From G963665975 sp963665975 (lineage in GTDB: Bacteria > Bacteroidota > Rhodothermia > Rhodothermales > Bin80), in contig OY762508.1 in the NCBI GenBank assembly GCA_963665975.1, positions 186,001 to 250,000 on the forward strand: a stretch of DNA of 64,000 nucleotides. Direction: 5' to 3'. Position 1 is the first letter of the stretch; every line of letters starts with the position of its first letter. The notes below the pieces were generated by a model, which was not told the origin of the DNA, ran no database searches, and saw nothing but the letters and a program-made list of their open reading frames with translations. The position numbers were made by a program, and so were the translations under genes. Shown here piece after piece: positions 18,474 to 27,726 of this stretch.

Positions 18474-19487
18474 CTATGATGGAGCGCTCGTAGTTTCGCG
18501 CTCTACGAGGACGGCCTGCAAATGGTCATGCACAGCGTCCTCTTCTGTTTCCTCTATCTGGTTCAGCACGATGCCGGCAACCCGCTCGCCCATCTTGTAG
18601 ATCGGCTGCCGCATCGTCGTAAGTGGCGGAATCGTGAACCGGGCACTGGGCAGGTCGTCGTATCCAATGACGGAAAGATCTTTCGGCACGCTGATCCCAG
18701 CGCGATGGGCTGCAAGTAATGCTCCTGAGGCCTGGGCATCGGAGGAGCACATGACGGCGGTTGGTTTCTGTCCGAGAAGCTGCTGCATACAATCGTGTCC
18801 ACCTTGCTGGGAATAGTCTCCCTCCATACACAGCGAAGAGTCTACATCGATCCCCACCTCACGGTGCGCGCGTAAAAAGCCCTCAAAACGATCCACCGCT
18901 TCCTGTGTGCTGAGCGGTCCCTGGATAGCAGCGATACGCCGGTGTCCCAACCTGAGCAGATGCATGGTCGCCTTATGGCCCCCTTCCACATTGTCTACAT
19001 CCACGGAACGCAATTCCGGATAGCTCGGAGCGTTCCCAACGAGCGCCACCGGGAGACCCCGTTGTTTCAAGGCCGGTAACGTGCGATCCGCTACCTCCTC
19101 TCCGATCAGGATGTATCCGTCCAGGCTATGTCCATTCAGAATACGATCATTAATTTCTGCTTCCGCCTCCTTTGCTATCATATTCAGCGATACATGATAG
19201 CCTCGCCGAATACACGCTTCGGATATCCCCAGAAATAGTAGCGACCAAAACCCATTCGCAAACACATCATCCTTCTTACGCGGCGCCAGAATACTTATCT
19301 CATAGTTGCGGTCGGTGGCCAGGCTTCGCGCGGTTGCGCTGGGCCGATAATTATACTTCTTGATGACGGCTTGGACTCGTGCTCTTGCCTCCTTGCTTAC
19401 GTTAGGTCGGTTGTTGAGCACACGCGACACCACTGACCGCGACACGTAGGCCAGCCTGGCGACATCATCTATGTTCAGTTTCCGCAC
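18474..19487 (-). CDS. LacI-family transcriptional regulator
   Basis: A 337-residue repressor-type protein. The N-terminal helix-turn-helix and hinge helix (LNIDDVARLAYVSRSVVSRV, then LNNRPNVSKEARARVQ and YNYRPSATARSLA) match the family, followed by a periplasmic-binding-like sugar sensor domain (HRRIAAIQGPLSTQEAVDR, DLSVIGYDDLPSARFTIPPL). Translation begins at GTG 19487. It converges with GH130, and the dyad at 17034-17045 is the likely target. The effector is probably a mannan-derived sugar, by context only. Confidence 0.92.
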   Translation of the reverse strand: MRKLNIDDVARLAYVSRSVVSRVLNNRPNVSKEARARVQAVIKKYNYRPSATARSLATDRNYEISILAPRKKDDVFANGFWSLLFLGISEACIRRGYHVSLNMIAKEAEAEINDRILNGHSLDGYILIGEEVADRTLPALKQRGLPVALVGNAPSYPELRSVDVDNVEGGHKATMHLLRLGHRRIAAIQGPLSTQEAVDRFEGFLRAHREVGIDVDSSLCMEGDYSQQGGHDCMQQLLGQKPTAVMCSSDAQASGALLAAHRAGISVPKDLSVIGYDDLPSARFTIPPLTTMRQPIYKMGERVAGIVLNQIEETEEDAVHDHLQAVLVERETTSAPS

Positions 19488-19588
19488 GATGTATCGGGGT
19501 TGGATCTATGAAATCGCGTGTGTGGCGGCGGAGCCATTGTCGTCATACAACTTGCATAAGCTTTCCCTCGAATGCAACCGCAGGTTCG

Positions 19589-19774
19589 CTATTGAGGCCG
19601 ATCCCGACTGGCGTCGTACGCCCAGGCGGATGCGAACCAGCCCGCGGAGGCTATAAGAAAGATGGCGTGATACGTCGGCGCGCTGACCTCGCTCCATACA
19701 TGAGCCAATGGCGCAGCAAGGCACGCCAGCAGGCTAACGAGTGCCACTACTCCGTATAAAAGCCTCACGACCAC
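19589..19774 (-). CDS. Small two-helix membrane protein
   Basis: A 61-residue open frame with two hydrophobic segments (VVRLLYGVVALVSLLACLAA and YHAIFLIASAGWFASAWAY) and a short charged tail. It starts 42 bases after the PP2C phosphatase gene on the same strand, so it may be the last gene of that operon. No family is recognised; support is the membrane-like composition and operon position. Confidence 0.5.
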   Translation of the reverse strand: MVVRLLYGVVALVSLLACLAAPLAHVWSEVSAPTYHAIFLIASAGWFASAWAYDASRDRPQ

Positions 19775-19816
19775 CTCTGCTTTATCCTGTTCGAGACTTA
19801 AAGAAAGGAAATAAAC

Positions 19817-20917
19817 TCATGGACCGATTTCAAGGCGGGGCATACGCCGTACTACCACCATGGATAAATCATCACTCGGTTCTGCTTCTCCGACGAATTC
19901 CTCATGGGCATCCAGAAGGCAGCGCCCCGCATCCTCGGCGGGAATTCCCCTTAGCGTTGTCAGAATTTCCAGGAGCCGATGTCTTCCAAAAAATTCTCCA
20001 TCTTCAGAGCGCGCCTCTGTAAGGCCATCCGAATACACGACCATCAATTCGCCGGGTTGCAGGTTTACTGTTTGCTCTGTAACTGACAAATCCGTTAGCA
20101 GTCCAAGTGCTGCCGCACCCTTACTCAATTCGGCGAGGCCACTGTGCTGTATCACAATCGGTGGCATATGGCCCGTGTTGATCAGTCTGACTGCATCGTC
20201 ATTCGGGGCAAGTTCCATGTAAACGAGCGACATGAACCGACCAGGAGTGCCGTCCCTTCGAATGATCGTATTGAGCTCTGCGCCAAGCTCCGCCAACGAC
20301 TGCGCGCGGGGCGCAAGTGCACGCAACGTGGACTGAAGATGCGCCATGTGCAACGCGGCACCCAGGCCCTTGCCGGACACATCTCCCAAGCTGAGACTTA
20401 ATCTGTCCTCTTGCAATTCCAGGTAGTCCACGAGATCGCCTCCCACTTCGCGAGCAGGACGCGTGAAAAGCCATGTCTCCCAACCGGGAAGGGTTGGATC
20501 CTCGCGCGGCATTAGCGCAAACTGTACGAGTCTGCCCGTCTGGAGCTCCTCCTGGGCGAGCGCCTTGTCCTTCAACTCCAATAGCAGAATCAGCATTGTG
20601 ACGAGAAATCCCACTCCAAGCCAGAACGCATCCCCAGCCAATCCCGTCAGAAACAGCATGACACTCACAAGAAACAACAAGCGTCGCAGGGGTGACAGCC
20701 GAAGCATAATCGCCTTTAGTAGCCACCCGACCATGTGGAACCATCGGCTCAGGCGGCCCATTTCCGCAAGTTCATTGCGTTCGTCCTGATCAAGATAGTA
20801 TTCATATACACCCTGAAGATCCTGTCGCAGCGATTTCCGAAAATCCATTTCGTGGAGATCGGCAAGGATGGTTTCATGCAGCCGATCGTTGCGATCTTTT
20901 GAGGACGTGTTCGCCAC
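19817..20917 (-). CDS. PP2C-type serine/threonine phosphatase (SpoIIE/RsbU domain) with N-terminal membrane segment
   Basis: A 366-residue regulator predicted to dephosphorylate an anti-sigma-factor antagonist. An N-terminal soluble part (about 1-65) is followed by two hydrophobic helices at about 66-110 and a short coiled linker. The SpoIIE domain occupies about 130-355. Metal-binding motifs are visible: EVGGDLVDYLEL, GDVSGKGLGAALHMAHLQS, INTGHMPPIVI, and YSDGLTEARSEDGEFFG. Translation begins at GTG 20917, 30 bases after the preceding large quinoprotein gene. No STAS or anti-sigma kinase gene is adjacent. Confidence 0.88.
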   Translation of the reverse strand: MANTSSKDRNDRLHETILADLHEMDFRKSLRQDLQGVYEYYLDQDERNELAEMGRLSRWFHMVGWLLKAIMLRLSPLRRLLFLVSVMLFLTGLAGDAFWLGVGFLVTMLILLLELKDKALAQEELQTGRLVQFALMPREDPTLPGWETWLFTRPAREVGGDLVDYLELQEDRLSLSLGDVSGKGLGAALHMAHLQSTLRALAPRAQSLAELGAELNTIIRRDGTPGRFMSLVYMELAPNDDAVRLINTGHMPPIVIQHSGLAELSKGAAALGLLTDLSVTEQTVNLQPGELMVVYSDGLTEARSEDGEFFGRHRLLEILTTLRGIPAEDAGRCLLDAHEEFVGEAEPSDDLSMVVVRRMPRLEIGP

Positions 20918-20947
20918 GCTAGTGTCCGTTCTTTGGCTTCGAACGCC

Positions 20948-23689
20948 TTATTGTTGCACAAATATCCAGTCGATCGCGCAAACCGGCCTCGCCTCCTCAC
21001 CTGCACCATCAAACACGAGGTGCAAATCATGCCTGCCATGCAACGCGTCGCTCAAGTTCGCTTCAAACGTGTTATAACCCTCCGCTGATGCCGGTACGAC
21101 AAACGAGCCGACACTCTCACCGTCCGGTGCATCCAGTCGTATGTCTATACTTCCACCGGTCGTCATGTCTGTTCTGGAGACAATGCCTGCGGTGATGGAT
21201 CGTATCCCCGTCAGGTCTATGTCCCGAAGTCGCATGTGTGACGAATCCGGGCCGACAACCACGTCCATAGCAGGCAGATCCTGAAGCGTATCTGCGGGCA
21301 TGGCAAAGTACTGTGCTCCGGCGCCCAGGTCGAAGTGCTCCGCCTGGATGCGCGCATGCCGCAGTTCGAGAACATCCCTGCCCGTCAGCCGGGGCATTCC
21401 GGACGCTCCGCGGTCTGTATAGGCCGCCGCCAACACGTATCTTCCCTGTTCATCAGAGTGTGCGGGCCCCCTGGTGGCTGCCTCACCCTCAACCGGAAGG
21501 CTTCGCGCGGTGGCAGTGGTATCAGCAGACGCGAGGATATAGTTAATCATGAGGCCAACGTTCCCCGGAGCAAGATGTGTATGCGCGGCCATTGCCTGCT
21601 CGCCCCAAACACCCCCGCCACCGTTGATGACCTTGTCGGACAGGTAAGCTTTGGTCGTCGCATCGGCCGGATATTTCGCAGCGATCGCAACAAAAGAGGG
21701 ACCCACGGATGAACCCTTCTCGAGATGGCAAGCCTGGCAATTGGCACGCTCCATCAGGACCTTGCCAACAAGCTCTGTCGCATGCTCGAGTGCTTCCTGA
21801 TGTCCGCGCGCCTGAAGCGTGAGATCGTGGCCCTGCGCAACGTAGTCCAGGGTCACCGCAACGCTGGACGCGTCAATGCCATCGCCGATCGCGCCGTCTT
21901 CGTGATCGGTAACTGCAACCGTGTACGCAATATGGCTATTGTCCCAGTAGAAGGATCGGTTACCGGATACCCGGATCACGACATCGGGGATGTCATTGCC
22001 CACAAGGATGTCGATACTGTCGCTCCCTGTTAGGCCCTGGCTGTCCGTAACAGTGAGTCTCACACGATACACCCCGGCCTCGTCATAGGAGAAGACGGCT
22101 TCTGGTCCGCTCGCTGTCTGGCCTCCTTCTGCCTCCCATCCATAGGTGATTTCGTCACCGTCCGGATCCCGCGACAATGCTCCAGACAACGTTACCGTTA
22201 GTGGGGCCGCCCCTATTGGTTTGTCTGCAGCGATGTCGGCAAGCGGACCGCGATTGTGCACAGCGTAGTCGATACGGACCAGACGGGCGTCATCGTTCTG
22301 TGTGTACCAGCTCTTACCGTACTCCAACAGGTATAGCGCACCGTCCTTCCCGAATACCATGTCCATAGGTGCACTGAATGTTTCCTGCGGCATGAAGCGC
22401 TCCATAGCCACATAATCACCATTCTGATCCATCAATACGGCCACAATCCAGTCACGCACCCAATCGTAGATGAACAACTTGCCGTCATAGTAGCGCGGGA
22501 ATTTGCGGTCGGACGCAGCATAATCCCCGTAATGATATACTGGTCCTGCCATCGCATTGCGACCACCTTCATGCAACTCCGGAAACTCTTCGGATGGCCC
22601 GTATGGATACCAAATAAAGGCCGGTTGCGCCGGCGGCAAGACCTGGGCCCCGGTATTGTTTGGCGAGTCGTTCACCGGGCCAGTCTTGGTGAATGCGGCG
22701 CCGGATGTTTCGGCATCAAAATCGTAGTGTCGGTAGGCCTTGTTGTCGCCAACAAAGTAGGGCCAACCGAAATTGCCCGCCGCCCGGGCCTGGTTGACTT
22801 CATCGTGTCCCCTTGGGCCACGGGTGCTATCTGCCTTACCGGCATCCGGTCCTACTTCGCCCCAGTACAGGTATCCCGTGTGAGGATCGATGGCTATGCG
22901 GAAAGGATTTCGGTTGCCCATCACGTAGATTTCGGGGCGCCCTTGTGATCCATCTTCGGGAAACAGGTTGTCATCCGGGATGCTGTAGGACCCATCAGGC
23001 TCCGGCGTGATGCGAAGAATCTTGCCACGCAGGTCCTGCGTGTTGCCCGACGAGGCCTGCGCGTCCCAGGCATGGCGGCCTGCACGCTCGTCAATCGGAG
23101 CATAGCCATCGGAGAAGAACGGATTGGTGTTGTCGCCGACAGATATGTACAAATTGCCTTCGGGACCGAACTCCAGGGAGCCACCGACATGACAACACTC
23201 TTCGCGCTGGACGGGGATTTCCAGCAGGATCTGCTCGCTATCCATATCCAGTTTTGATCCCATGAGCGTAAAGCGCACTACGCGAATGACGGACACGTCA
23301 GATGCCGAATAGGTAAAGTAGACCCAATTGTTTTCCGAATAATTCGGATCGACGGCGACGCCAAGAAGGCCTTCTTCAAACTTCATGAATAGCTTGAACT
23401 GGGCAATCTGTTCTGTTTGCCGTATCGTAGGATCATGGATCAAGACCTCTCCCCTTCGCTGCACGAATATTATGCGACCATCGTCCAACAAATCGAGTTC
23501 CATCGGTTCGAACAACCCCTCGTCCAGCACGACCTTCGTAAACCGCTCATGCGAGATGGCGGCAGAATCCGAATCACTACCGCCAGGCATACACCCGGAG
23601 GCAGCAATGGCTAGGATGGTCACACAAAGAGCTAGGCGCGGCATGGGTTGGATTGTCAGATTCAACTGCATCCGTGCGAAAATACGCAC
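20948..23689 (-). CDS. Four-domain lipoprotein: sugar dehydrogenase, PKD, cytochrome c and CBM-like domain
   Basis: A predicted secreted quinoprotein (913 residues) that oxidises sugars and passes electrons to its own haem. Order of parts: lipoprotein signal ending in IAASGC (Cys33); a glucose/sorbosone-dehydrogenase propeller at about 45-475 (EGLLGVAVDPNY, REECCHVGGSLEFGPEGNLY, RGKILRITPEPDGSY, GNRNPFRIAIDP, NFGWPYFVGDNKAYR); a PKD domain at about 480-565 (SRDPDGDEITYGWE); a cytochrome c domain with CQACH at 651-655; and a C-terminal CBM6-like beta domain at about 780-912. Starts at 23689, 23671 or 23644 all keep the lipobox. It precedes the PP2C gene by 30 bases. Confidence 0.9.
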   Translation of the reverse strand: MRIFARMQLNLTIQPMPRLALCVTILAIAASGCMPGGSDSDSAAISHERFTKVVLDEGLFEPMELDLLDDGRIIFVQRRGEVLIHDPTIRQTEQIAQFKLFMKFEEGLLGVAVDPNYSENNWVYFTYSASDVSVIRVVRFTLMGSKLDMDSEQILLEIPVQREECCHVGGSLEFGPEGNLYISVGDNTNPFFSDGYAPIDERAGRHAWDAQASSGNTQDLRGKILRITPEPDGSYSIPDDNLFPEDGSQGRPEIYVMGNRNPFRIAIDPHTGYLYWGEVGPDAGKADSTRGPRGHDEVNQARAAGNFGWPYFVGDNKAYRHYDFDAETSGAAFTKTGPVNDSPNNTGAQVLPPAQPAFIWYPYGPSEEFPELHEGGRNAMAGPVYHYGDYAASDRKFPRYYDGKLFIYDWVRDWIVAVLMDQNGDYVAMERFMPQETFSAPMDMVFGKDGALYLLEYGKSWYTQNDDARLVRIDYAVHNRGPLADIAADKPIGAAPLTVTLSGALSRDPDGDEITYGWEAEGGQTASGPEAVFSYDEAGVYRVRLTVTDSQGLTGSDSIDILVGNDIPDVVIRVSGNRSFYWDNSHIAYTVAVTDHEDGAIGDGIDASSVAVTLDYVAQGHDLTLQARGHQEALEHATELVGKVLMERANCQACHLEKGSSVGPSFVAIAAKYPADATTKAYLSDKVINGGGGVWGEQAMAAHTHLAPGNVGLMINYILASADTTATARSLPVEGEAATRGPAHSDEQGRYVLAAAYTDRGASGMPRLTGRDVLELRHARIQAEHFDLGAGAQYFAMPADTLQDLPAMDVVVGPDSSHMRLRDIDLTGIRSITAGIVSRTDMTTGGSIDIRLDAPDGESVGSFVVPASAEGYNTFEANLSDALHGRHDLHLVFDGAGEEARPVCAIDWIFVQQ

Positions 23690-23877
23690 CGTCAGCCATA
23701 CACACAGGATCGTTTACATTAACGCATAGGATTCCAGGACGTGGAACCTGCGCCGTGTGACGTGTTCAAGAAATAATCCCGCGTTCTTCCGTAAGCTCAT
23801 GGTTCTCCGCAAGACATTCTTGTGTTTGGTCGTGGCGCCAACGGATCCTGCCTACTCGCCTTCCTGAGTGATGTATC

Positions 23878-24348
23878 ATGAGAACACTGGGCATTCCGAT
23901 AGCCATACTCGCCTTTCTGCTACTCGTTCAAACTGGATGTGTCTCCACCCCAGCGGGAGTAACAATCGAATCGCGAGCACCGAAGGATACGGTCGAGAAT
24001 GCGGGGCCCTTAATCCCGAAACGCGCCTGGATTTTTGTCGAGGGTACCCAGCAGAGTATTACTCCGGCAACAGTAACCGTGCGGCGCAGTTTTGAGGTAA
24101 CCAACGTATCGCTGCATGTTGGATCGACGTTTGACGAAGTCCGTCGCTACGAAATCGAACGCACCGTCACCGCAAGCCGAAGAATGCTGGATTACAGCTT
24201 CAGCGGAAGTGTCAGCGGAGGCTATATGACGTTTACAGCGAATGAGTTGTCACAGGACAGCAAGGGACGATATATCATTCCCTTCTACCCCAATCCCATT
24301 CAGATCATAGATCACGAATATGATCTGGTGCTGCTCGTGCGGGAATAG
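23878..24348 (+). CDS. Hypothetical lipoprotein
   Basis: A 156-residue protein with a lipoprotein signal (LAFLLLVQTGC, Cys21) and a mature part rich in beta-strand-like alternation (VTVRRSFEVTNVSLHVGS, LDYSFSGSVSGGYMTFTAN). No family is recognised. The creatininase-family gene follows within about 20-50 bases on the same strand, so the pair may be co-expressed. Confidence 0.7.
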   Translation: MRTLGIPIAILAFLLLVQTGCVSTPAGVTIESRAPKDTVENAGPLIPKRAWIFVEGTQQSITPATVTVRRSFEVTNVSLHVGSTFDEVRRYEIERTVTASRRMLDYSFSGSVSGGYMTFTANELSQDSKGRYIIPFYPNPIQIIDHEYDLVLLVRE

Positions 24349-24369
24349 AGTCCTGCGCGGGCGTCGCTA

Positions 24370-25164
24370 TTGCACACACGGAGTGTTCAGATACAGGTGT
24401 CTGGTCGACCATATATCCTTGCTGAAGCGACCTGGAAAACCATTCAACACGCCGACTACCAGGTGGCCATTTTGCCCTGGGGCGCCACCGAAGCGCACAA
24501 CTACCACCTCCCGTACGGCACGGACAATATCCAGTGCACTTATATCGCAGCCGAGGCGGCCCGGCAGGCTTGGCAAGCCGGAGCGAAAGTTGTTGTATTA
24601 CCCACCGTACCCTTCGGAGTCAATACCGGGCAGCTTGACGTGACCCTGGACATAAACATGATGCCCAGCACGCAGGACAAACTTCTCTATGACATCACAC
24701 ATGCACTGGCAGGTCAGGGAATACGCAAACTCCTGATCCTGAATGGGCACGGAGGCAATAGTTTCAAGCAGATGATTCGCGAAATTGGTGCACGAGTGCC
24801 CGACGTATTCCTCTGCGAGATAAATTGGTTCAAGGTCATGGATGGCCACGCCTGGTTCGACGAACCAGGCGATCATGCAGGCGAAATGGAGACCAGTAAC
24901 CTCCTCCATCTCACTCCGGAGCTGGTGCTGCCTCTGAGCGAAGCCGGCGAGGGTGCGGTGCATCCGTTCAAACTGCGGGGCCTGCGTGAAGGATGGGTTT
25001 GGGCCGAGCGTTCCTGGCTCAAGGCAACAGACGACACAGGTGTTGGCAATCCAGCCCTGTCTACTGCAGAGAAAGGAGCACGCTTTCTGGAGGCATTGAC
25101 CGCGAAGATAGGAGGCTTCCTGGTCGAATTGGCCGCCTGCGATCCTGACGACATGTATGCCTGA
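24370..25164 (+). CDS. Creatininase-family metal-dependent amidohydrolase
   Basis: About 264 residues of the creatininase/creatinine amidohydrolase fold, which hydrolyses cyclic or linear amide bonds using two metals. Ligand motifs are visible: ILPWGATEAHNYHLPYGTDN, TVPFGVNTGQ, LILNGHGGNSFKQMI, and DEPGDHAGEMETSNLLHL. The frame opens with TTG at 24370; GTG at 24397 (VSGRPYILAEATWKT) is at least as likely and matches the usual N-terminus. The substrate is unknown; many bacterial members act in cofactor or sugar-amide metabolism rather than on creatinine. Confidence 0.88.
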   Translation: MHTRSVQIQVSGRPYILAEATWKTIQHADYQVAILPWGATEAHNYHLPYGTDNIQCTYIAAEAARQAWQAGAKVVVLPTVPFGVNTGQLDVTLDINMMPSTQDKLLYDITHALAGQGIRKLLILNGHGGNSFKQMIREIGARVPDVFLCEINWFKVMDGHAWFDEPGDHAGEMETSNLLHLTPELVLPLSEAGEGAVHPFKLRGLREGWVWAERSWLKATDDTGVGNPALSTAEKGARFLEALTAKIGGFLVELAACDPDDMYA

Positions 25165-25427
25165 GCCAGGCTACACTCCGGTTTCCTGTTTGGGCGAAGA
25201 TATCAAATTCGGGGGTTTCTCCTCTGTCCACTGGTCCCTGCGCGTGAAATCCCCCTCCACCTCACGGATTGTGCAAGAGCTTCTATCCTAATCCGGCAGA
25301 AATCGTATCAGCCCTGCATGAGAAACGTCGTGTAGATAGATGAGCGCACCGAAATCCATCTCTATCGAGTCTACCCATAGCAATGAACGGCAGTTTTGCT
25401 CCGAACAAGGTGCAAGAACCACATGCA

Positions 25428-25898
25428 CTACAACAATAATCGCACCAGGGCGATAACCGCACTCAGCACCACGGCTACGCCAAACACCGTACGCGTTACT
25501 CGTTTGTTGACCTCTTCAAAACCCTGTGCCATTTCGACCCTAAGTCCGGCAAATTCGGTTTCCATCCTGGACTCAAGCCTGACAACTTGGGCACGCAGCT
25601 GCTCCCCAAGCTGCTGCGTCTCCACCCGGACATCACTCAGATCCGACTTGGTCGCAGCGGTCTCGGAAAGGCGCGTGATATCACCCTGCATGACAGTGAT
25701 GCTCGCTTCGATCCCGGCCACATCAGCCTTGAGTTCCGCCACATCAGCCTTGAGCTCTGCCACGTCAGTCTTTGTCGCAACCGTATCATCCATGGCATGC
25801 GCCAAAGACTCCACCAACGCATCCGCCTGTTTCAAATCGAAACCGGCATCGGTAAGCTTGCGACTTACGCTCAGGGTATCAAACATGGGCAAGGGCAT
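25428..25898 (-). CDS. DUF1640-like coiled-coil protein with C-terminal membrane anchor
   Basis: A 156-residue protein resembling the CCDC90/DUF1640 family. An N-terminal helical part (MFDTLSVSRKLTDAGFDLKQ, ADALVESLAHAMDD) precedes a long heptad coiled coil. That coil contains the repeated unit VAELKAD and ends in a single hydrophobic helix (VFGVAVVLSAVIALVRLLL). The coil lies in 21-bp tandem DNA repeats (25717-25758). The mitochondrial relatives are inner-membrane adaptors; the bacterial function is unknown. The gene stands alone between two gene-poor stretches. Confidence 0.75.
   Translation of the reverse strand: MPLPMFDTLSVSRKLTDAGFDLKQADALVESLAHAMDDTVATKTDVAELKADVAELKADVAGIEASITVMQGDITRLSETAATKSDLSDVRVETQQLGEQLRAQVVRLESRMETEFAGLRVEMAQGFEEVNKRVTRTVFGVAVVLSAVIALVRLLL
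25717..25758 (-). repeat. 21-bp tandem repeat inside the coiled-coil gene
   Basis: Two adjacent 21-base units differ at two positions by eye, with a partial third unit after them. Each encodes one seven-residue heptad (VAELKAD-type), so the repeat expands the coiled coil by whole heptads. This is in-frame repeat growth typical of coiled-coil genes. Confidence 0.8.
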
Positions 25899-26818
25899 CG
25901 TTAACGAACTCTGTGCCGATATGCCACTGCCATGTGGATAATACGCAATCAGGGGCGGTATTGCCCAACCCCCGGTGCTTGCTAACTTATCAAACGTGAG
26001 GCACCTCGTAGTCCAGGTGTTGTTGCGATTCTGCTACGATTGCCACCCATACCATACTCCCACGCCTGCCAGAATCGAAAACACCCAGCCCCTTAACCCG
26101 CCGATCCATTACAACCGCATCCACATCTCACCCTAGATCTTGTCGTGTTGCGTATTGTCTGCACGAGACCAACCAGGAATTTCTCCCTGGCCCGCGCCCA
26201 TGCATGTGCGATGCGAAGCCATACCGTGGGTCCGGTCAATAGCAGCATGTTTGCCGCTCGCTACCGGTGAATCGTTGCACAGGGAATCTGCTATATGCAA
26301 TGACCGGGCCGCTTCTGGCATCGACGATTCCGGGCCCCGAAAACCAGGGTGTGGCTTCTGCCAAACACCTTACTGTTGTATCTTGGGATGACAATGATTT
26401 CCTTGTCAAGCCCCTTTTGGGTCCATGGAGTCCTGTAAGCAGGATTTCCGGGGCAGCGCCCGGAAAAGCGATAACGGGTCGATATCAGAGATTGCGGGAC
26501 GTTAATCCATATTGGTGCTGGCGTTGTCAGAATTGGGCGCACATGGCCTGTATATTGGGCGAAAGCCGGCACAATGATGTAGCGCGACCGGATACGCCGG
26601 ATTGCAGGCAGGAAGCATGCCGCCCGGACTACGGCCAGTACCAAGTGCGCTGAATACTTCGGCAATAGCCTCTACAGAAAACTAATGTATGCTTTGCATG
26701 CTTGGAAAGGCTTCCATAGCGCATTAACGGAGCAAGCATTCATAGTGGCCGTATGTAGGGCTCCCGTCGCGAGACCTTCCGTGAAGCCGTAATTTTAATC
26801 ATGGCATTTTCATAGCCT
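25899..26818. other. Gene-poor intergenic stretch (about 0.9 kb)
   Basis: Nothing recognisable as a gene. Open frames on both strands (for example 26291-26665 minus and 26267-26653 plus) overlap each other and have unlike-protein composition with many Pro, Cys and Arg residues. No hairpin with a T-run, tRNA-like or repeat structure stood out. The end near 26700-26818 is presumably the promoter for the following secreted-protein gene. Confidence 0.5.
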
Positions 26819-27643
26819 ATGCCACGTCATTTAATCCGCTCAACCCTGTCCGCCCTGCTCGTATCCATCGGACTGCTTTCCACCGCAAGCGCCCAGGAAT
26901 CCATACAAGGGCATCTGGAGACTATTGATGCGTTAAGCCTTACGGCCCTGCAGGCCAGTCAGGAGGCTGAAACCGCGGCTTCCATTGGCCAGGTAAAGGC
27001 GCATGCGGATGAAGTCTTCCATACCATTTGGGGACAATCCTCTGGCCTGGCTGGTGCAACTCGCGGCGCCGCCACCATGCATGGATGGAAAACACGGTGG
27101 CAAACAACGGGCGCGGAATTTGACGAGGACCACGTTGATCGCTACGGCGCTGCCCCGCCTGCAGTAGGTGACCCTTCTGCGCTGGGCATCGTTGGCCGCG
27201 GACGGCGGGCACGCAAGCTGATCAATGCCGCCATTGACGAAGCGCCAGAAGGCGGAGGCTATGCTGTGCACGGCCCGCACGTCATTGCAGCCCTGAACAA
27301 TGTTATTGGCTGGATGCGCCTAGATGAAGGCGTAACAAAGGCTGAGCGCCAACCGCGTGTCGGACTAACGTATGTGTGGGATGCCCCCAGCGAATTCTGG
27401 ACTACCACGGCGGACACTGGATGGCTGCATGAAGTTTTTGCCCAGGCTATTAATATCCTCAAGACCAACTACGCAGGCGATGTGAACATGGCGCGGAGCC
27501 ATGCGGCCGCGATGACACAGCTTATCCAGAAATGCCGTGGCGGAGTAGACGCAGACGGCAATGGGTCTGTCGATCCCGTCATGATGGAGGGCGGCATTGC
27601 TACCGCACTACAACATGCCGCGTATGGCGGCATGGTCGAATAG
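26819..27643 (+). CDS. Secreted hypothetical protein
   Basis: A 274-residue protein with a clear signal peptide (STLSALLVSIGLLSTASAQE). The mature part is mostly helical-looking, with conserved-type segments VKAHADEVFHTIWGQSSGL, HGPHVIAALNNVIGWMRL and WLHEVFAQAINILKTNYAGD. Near the C-terminus is an acidic loop DADGNGSVDPV resembling a calcium-binding EF-hand/dockerin loop. No catalytic motif or haem site is seen. It ends 83 bases before the DUF1080-ThuA-dehydrogenase gene, which suggests a shared transcript and a periplasmic partner role. Confidence 0.8.
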   Translation: MPRHLIRSTLSALLVSIGLLSTASAQESIQGHLETIDALSLTALQASQEAETAASIGQVKAHADEVFHTIWGQSSGLAGATRGAATMHGWKTRWQTTGAEFDEDHVDRYGAAPPAVGDPSALGIVGRGRRARKLINAAIDEAPEGGGYAVHGPHVIAALNNVIGWMRLDEGVTKAERQPRVGLTYVWDAPSEFWTTTADTGWLHEVFAQAINILKTNYAGDVNMARSHAAAMTQLIQKCRGGVDADGNGSVDPVMMEGGIATALQHAAYGGMVE

Positions 27644-27726
27644 GCTCACGAGCCCTCCTTTTCCTTTCTCCTCCCGTATGGCTGGGCAAGCGATCCATGC
27701 GCAGAATAACTGAACACACAACTGGC

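Noticed and set aside
25396..25941. 181-residue Ser/Thr-rich plus-strand frame
   Set aside because: It mirrors the DUF1640-like coiled-coil gene; the Ser/Thr/Ala repeats are the complement of the heptad repeats.
26291..26665. 124-residue minus-strand frame in the 26-kb gap
   Set aside because: No start signal, no domain and an overlapping equal-length frame on the other strand; treated as chance.
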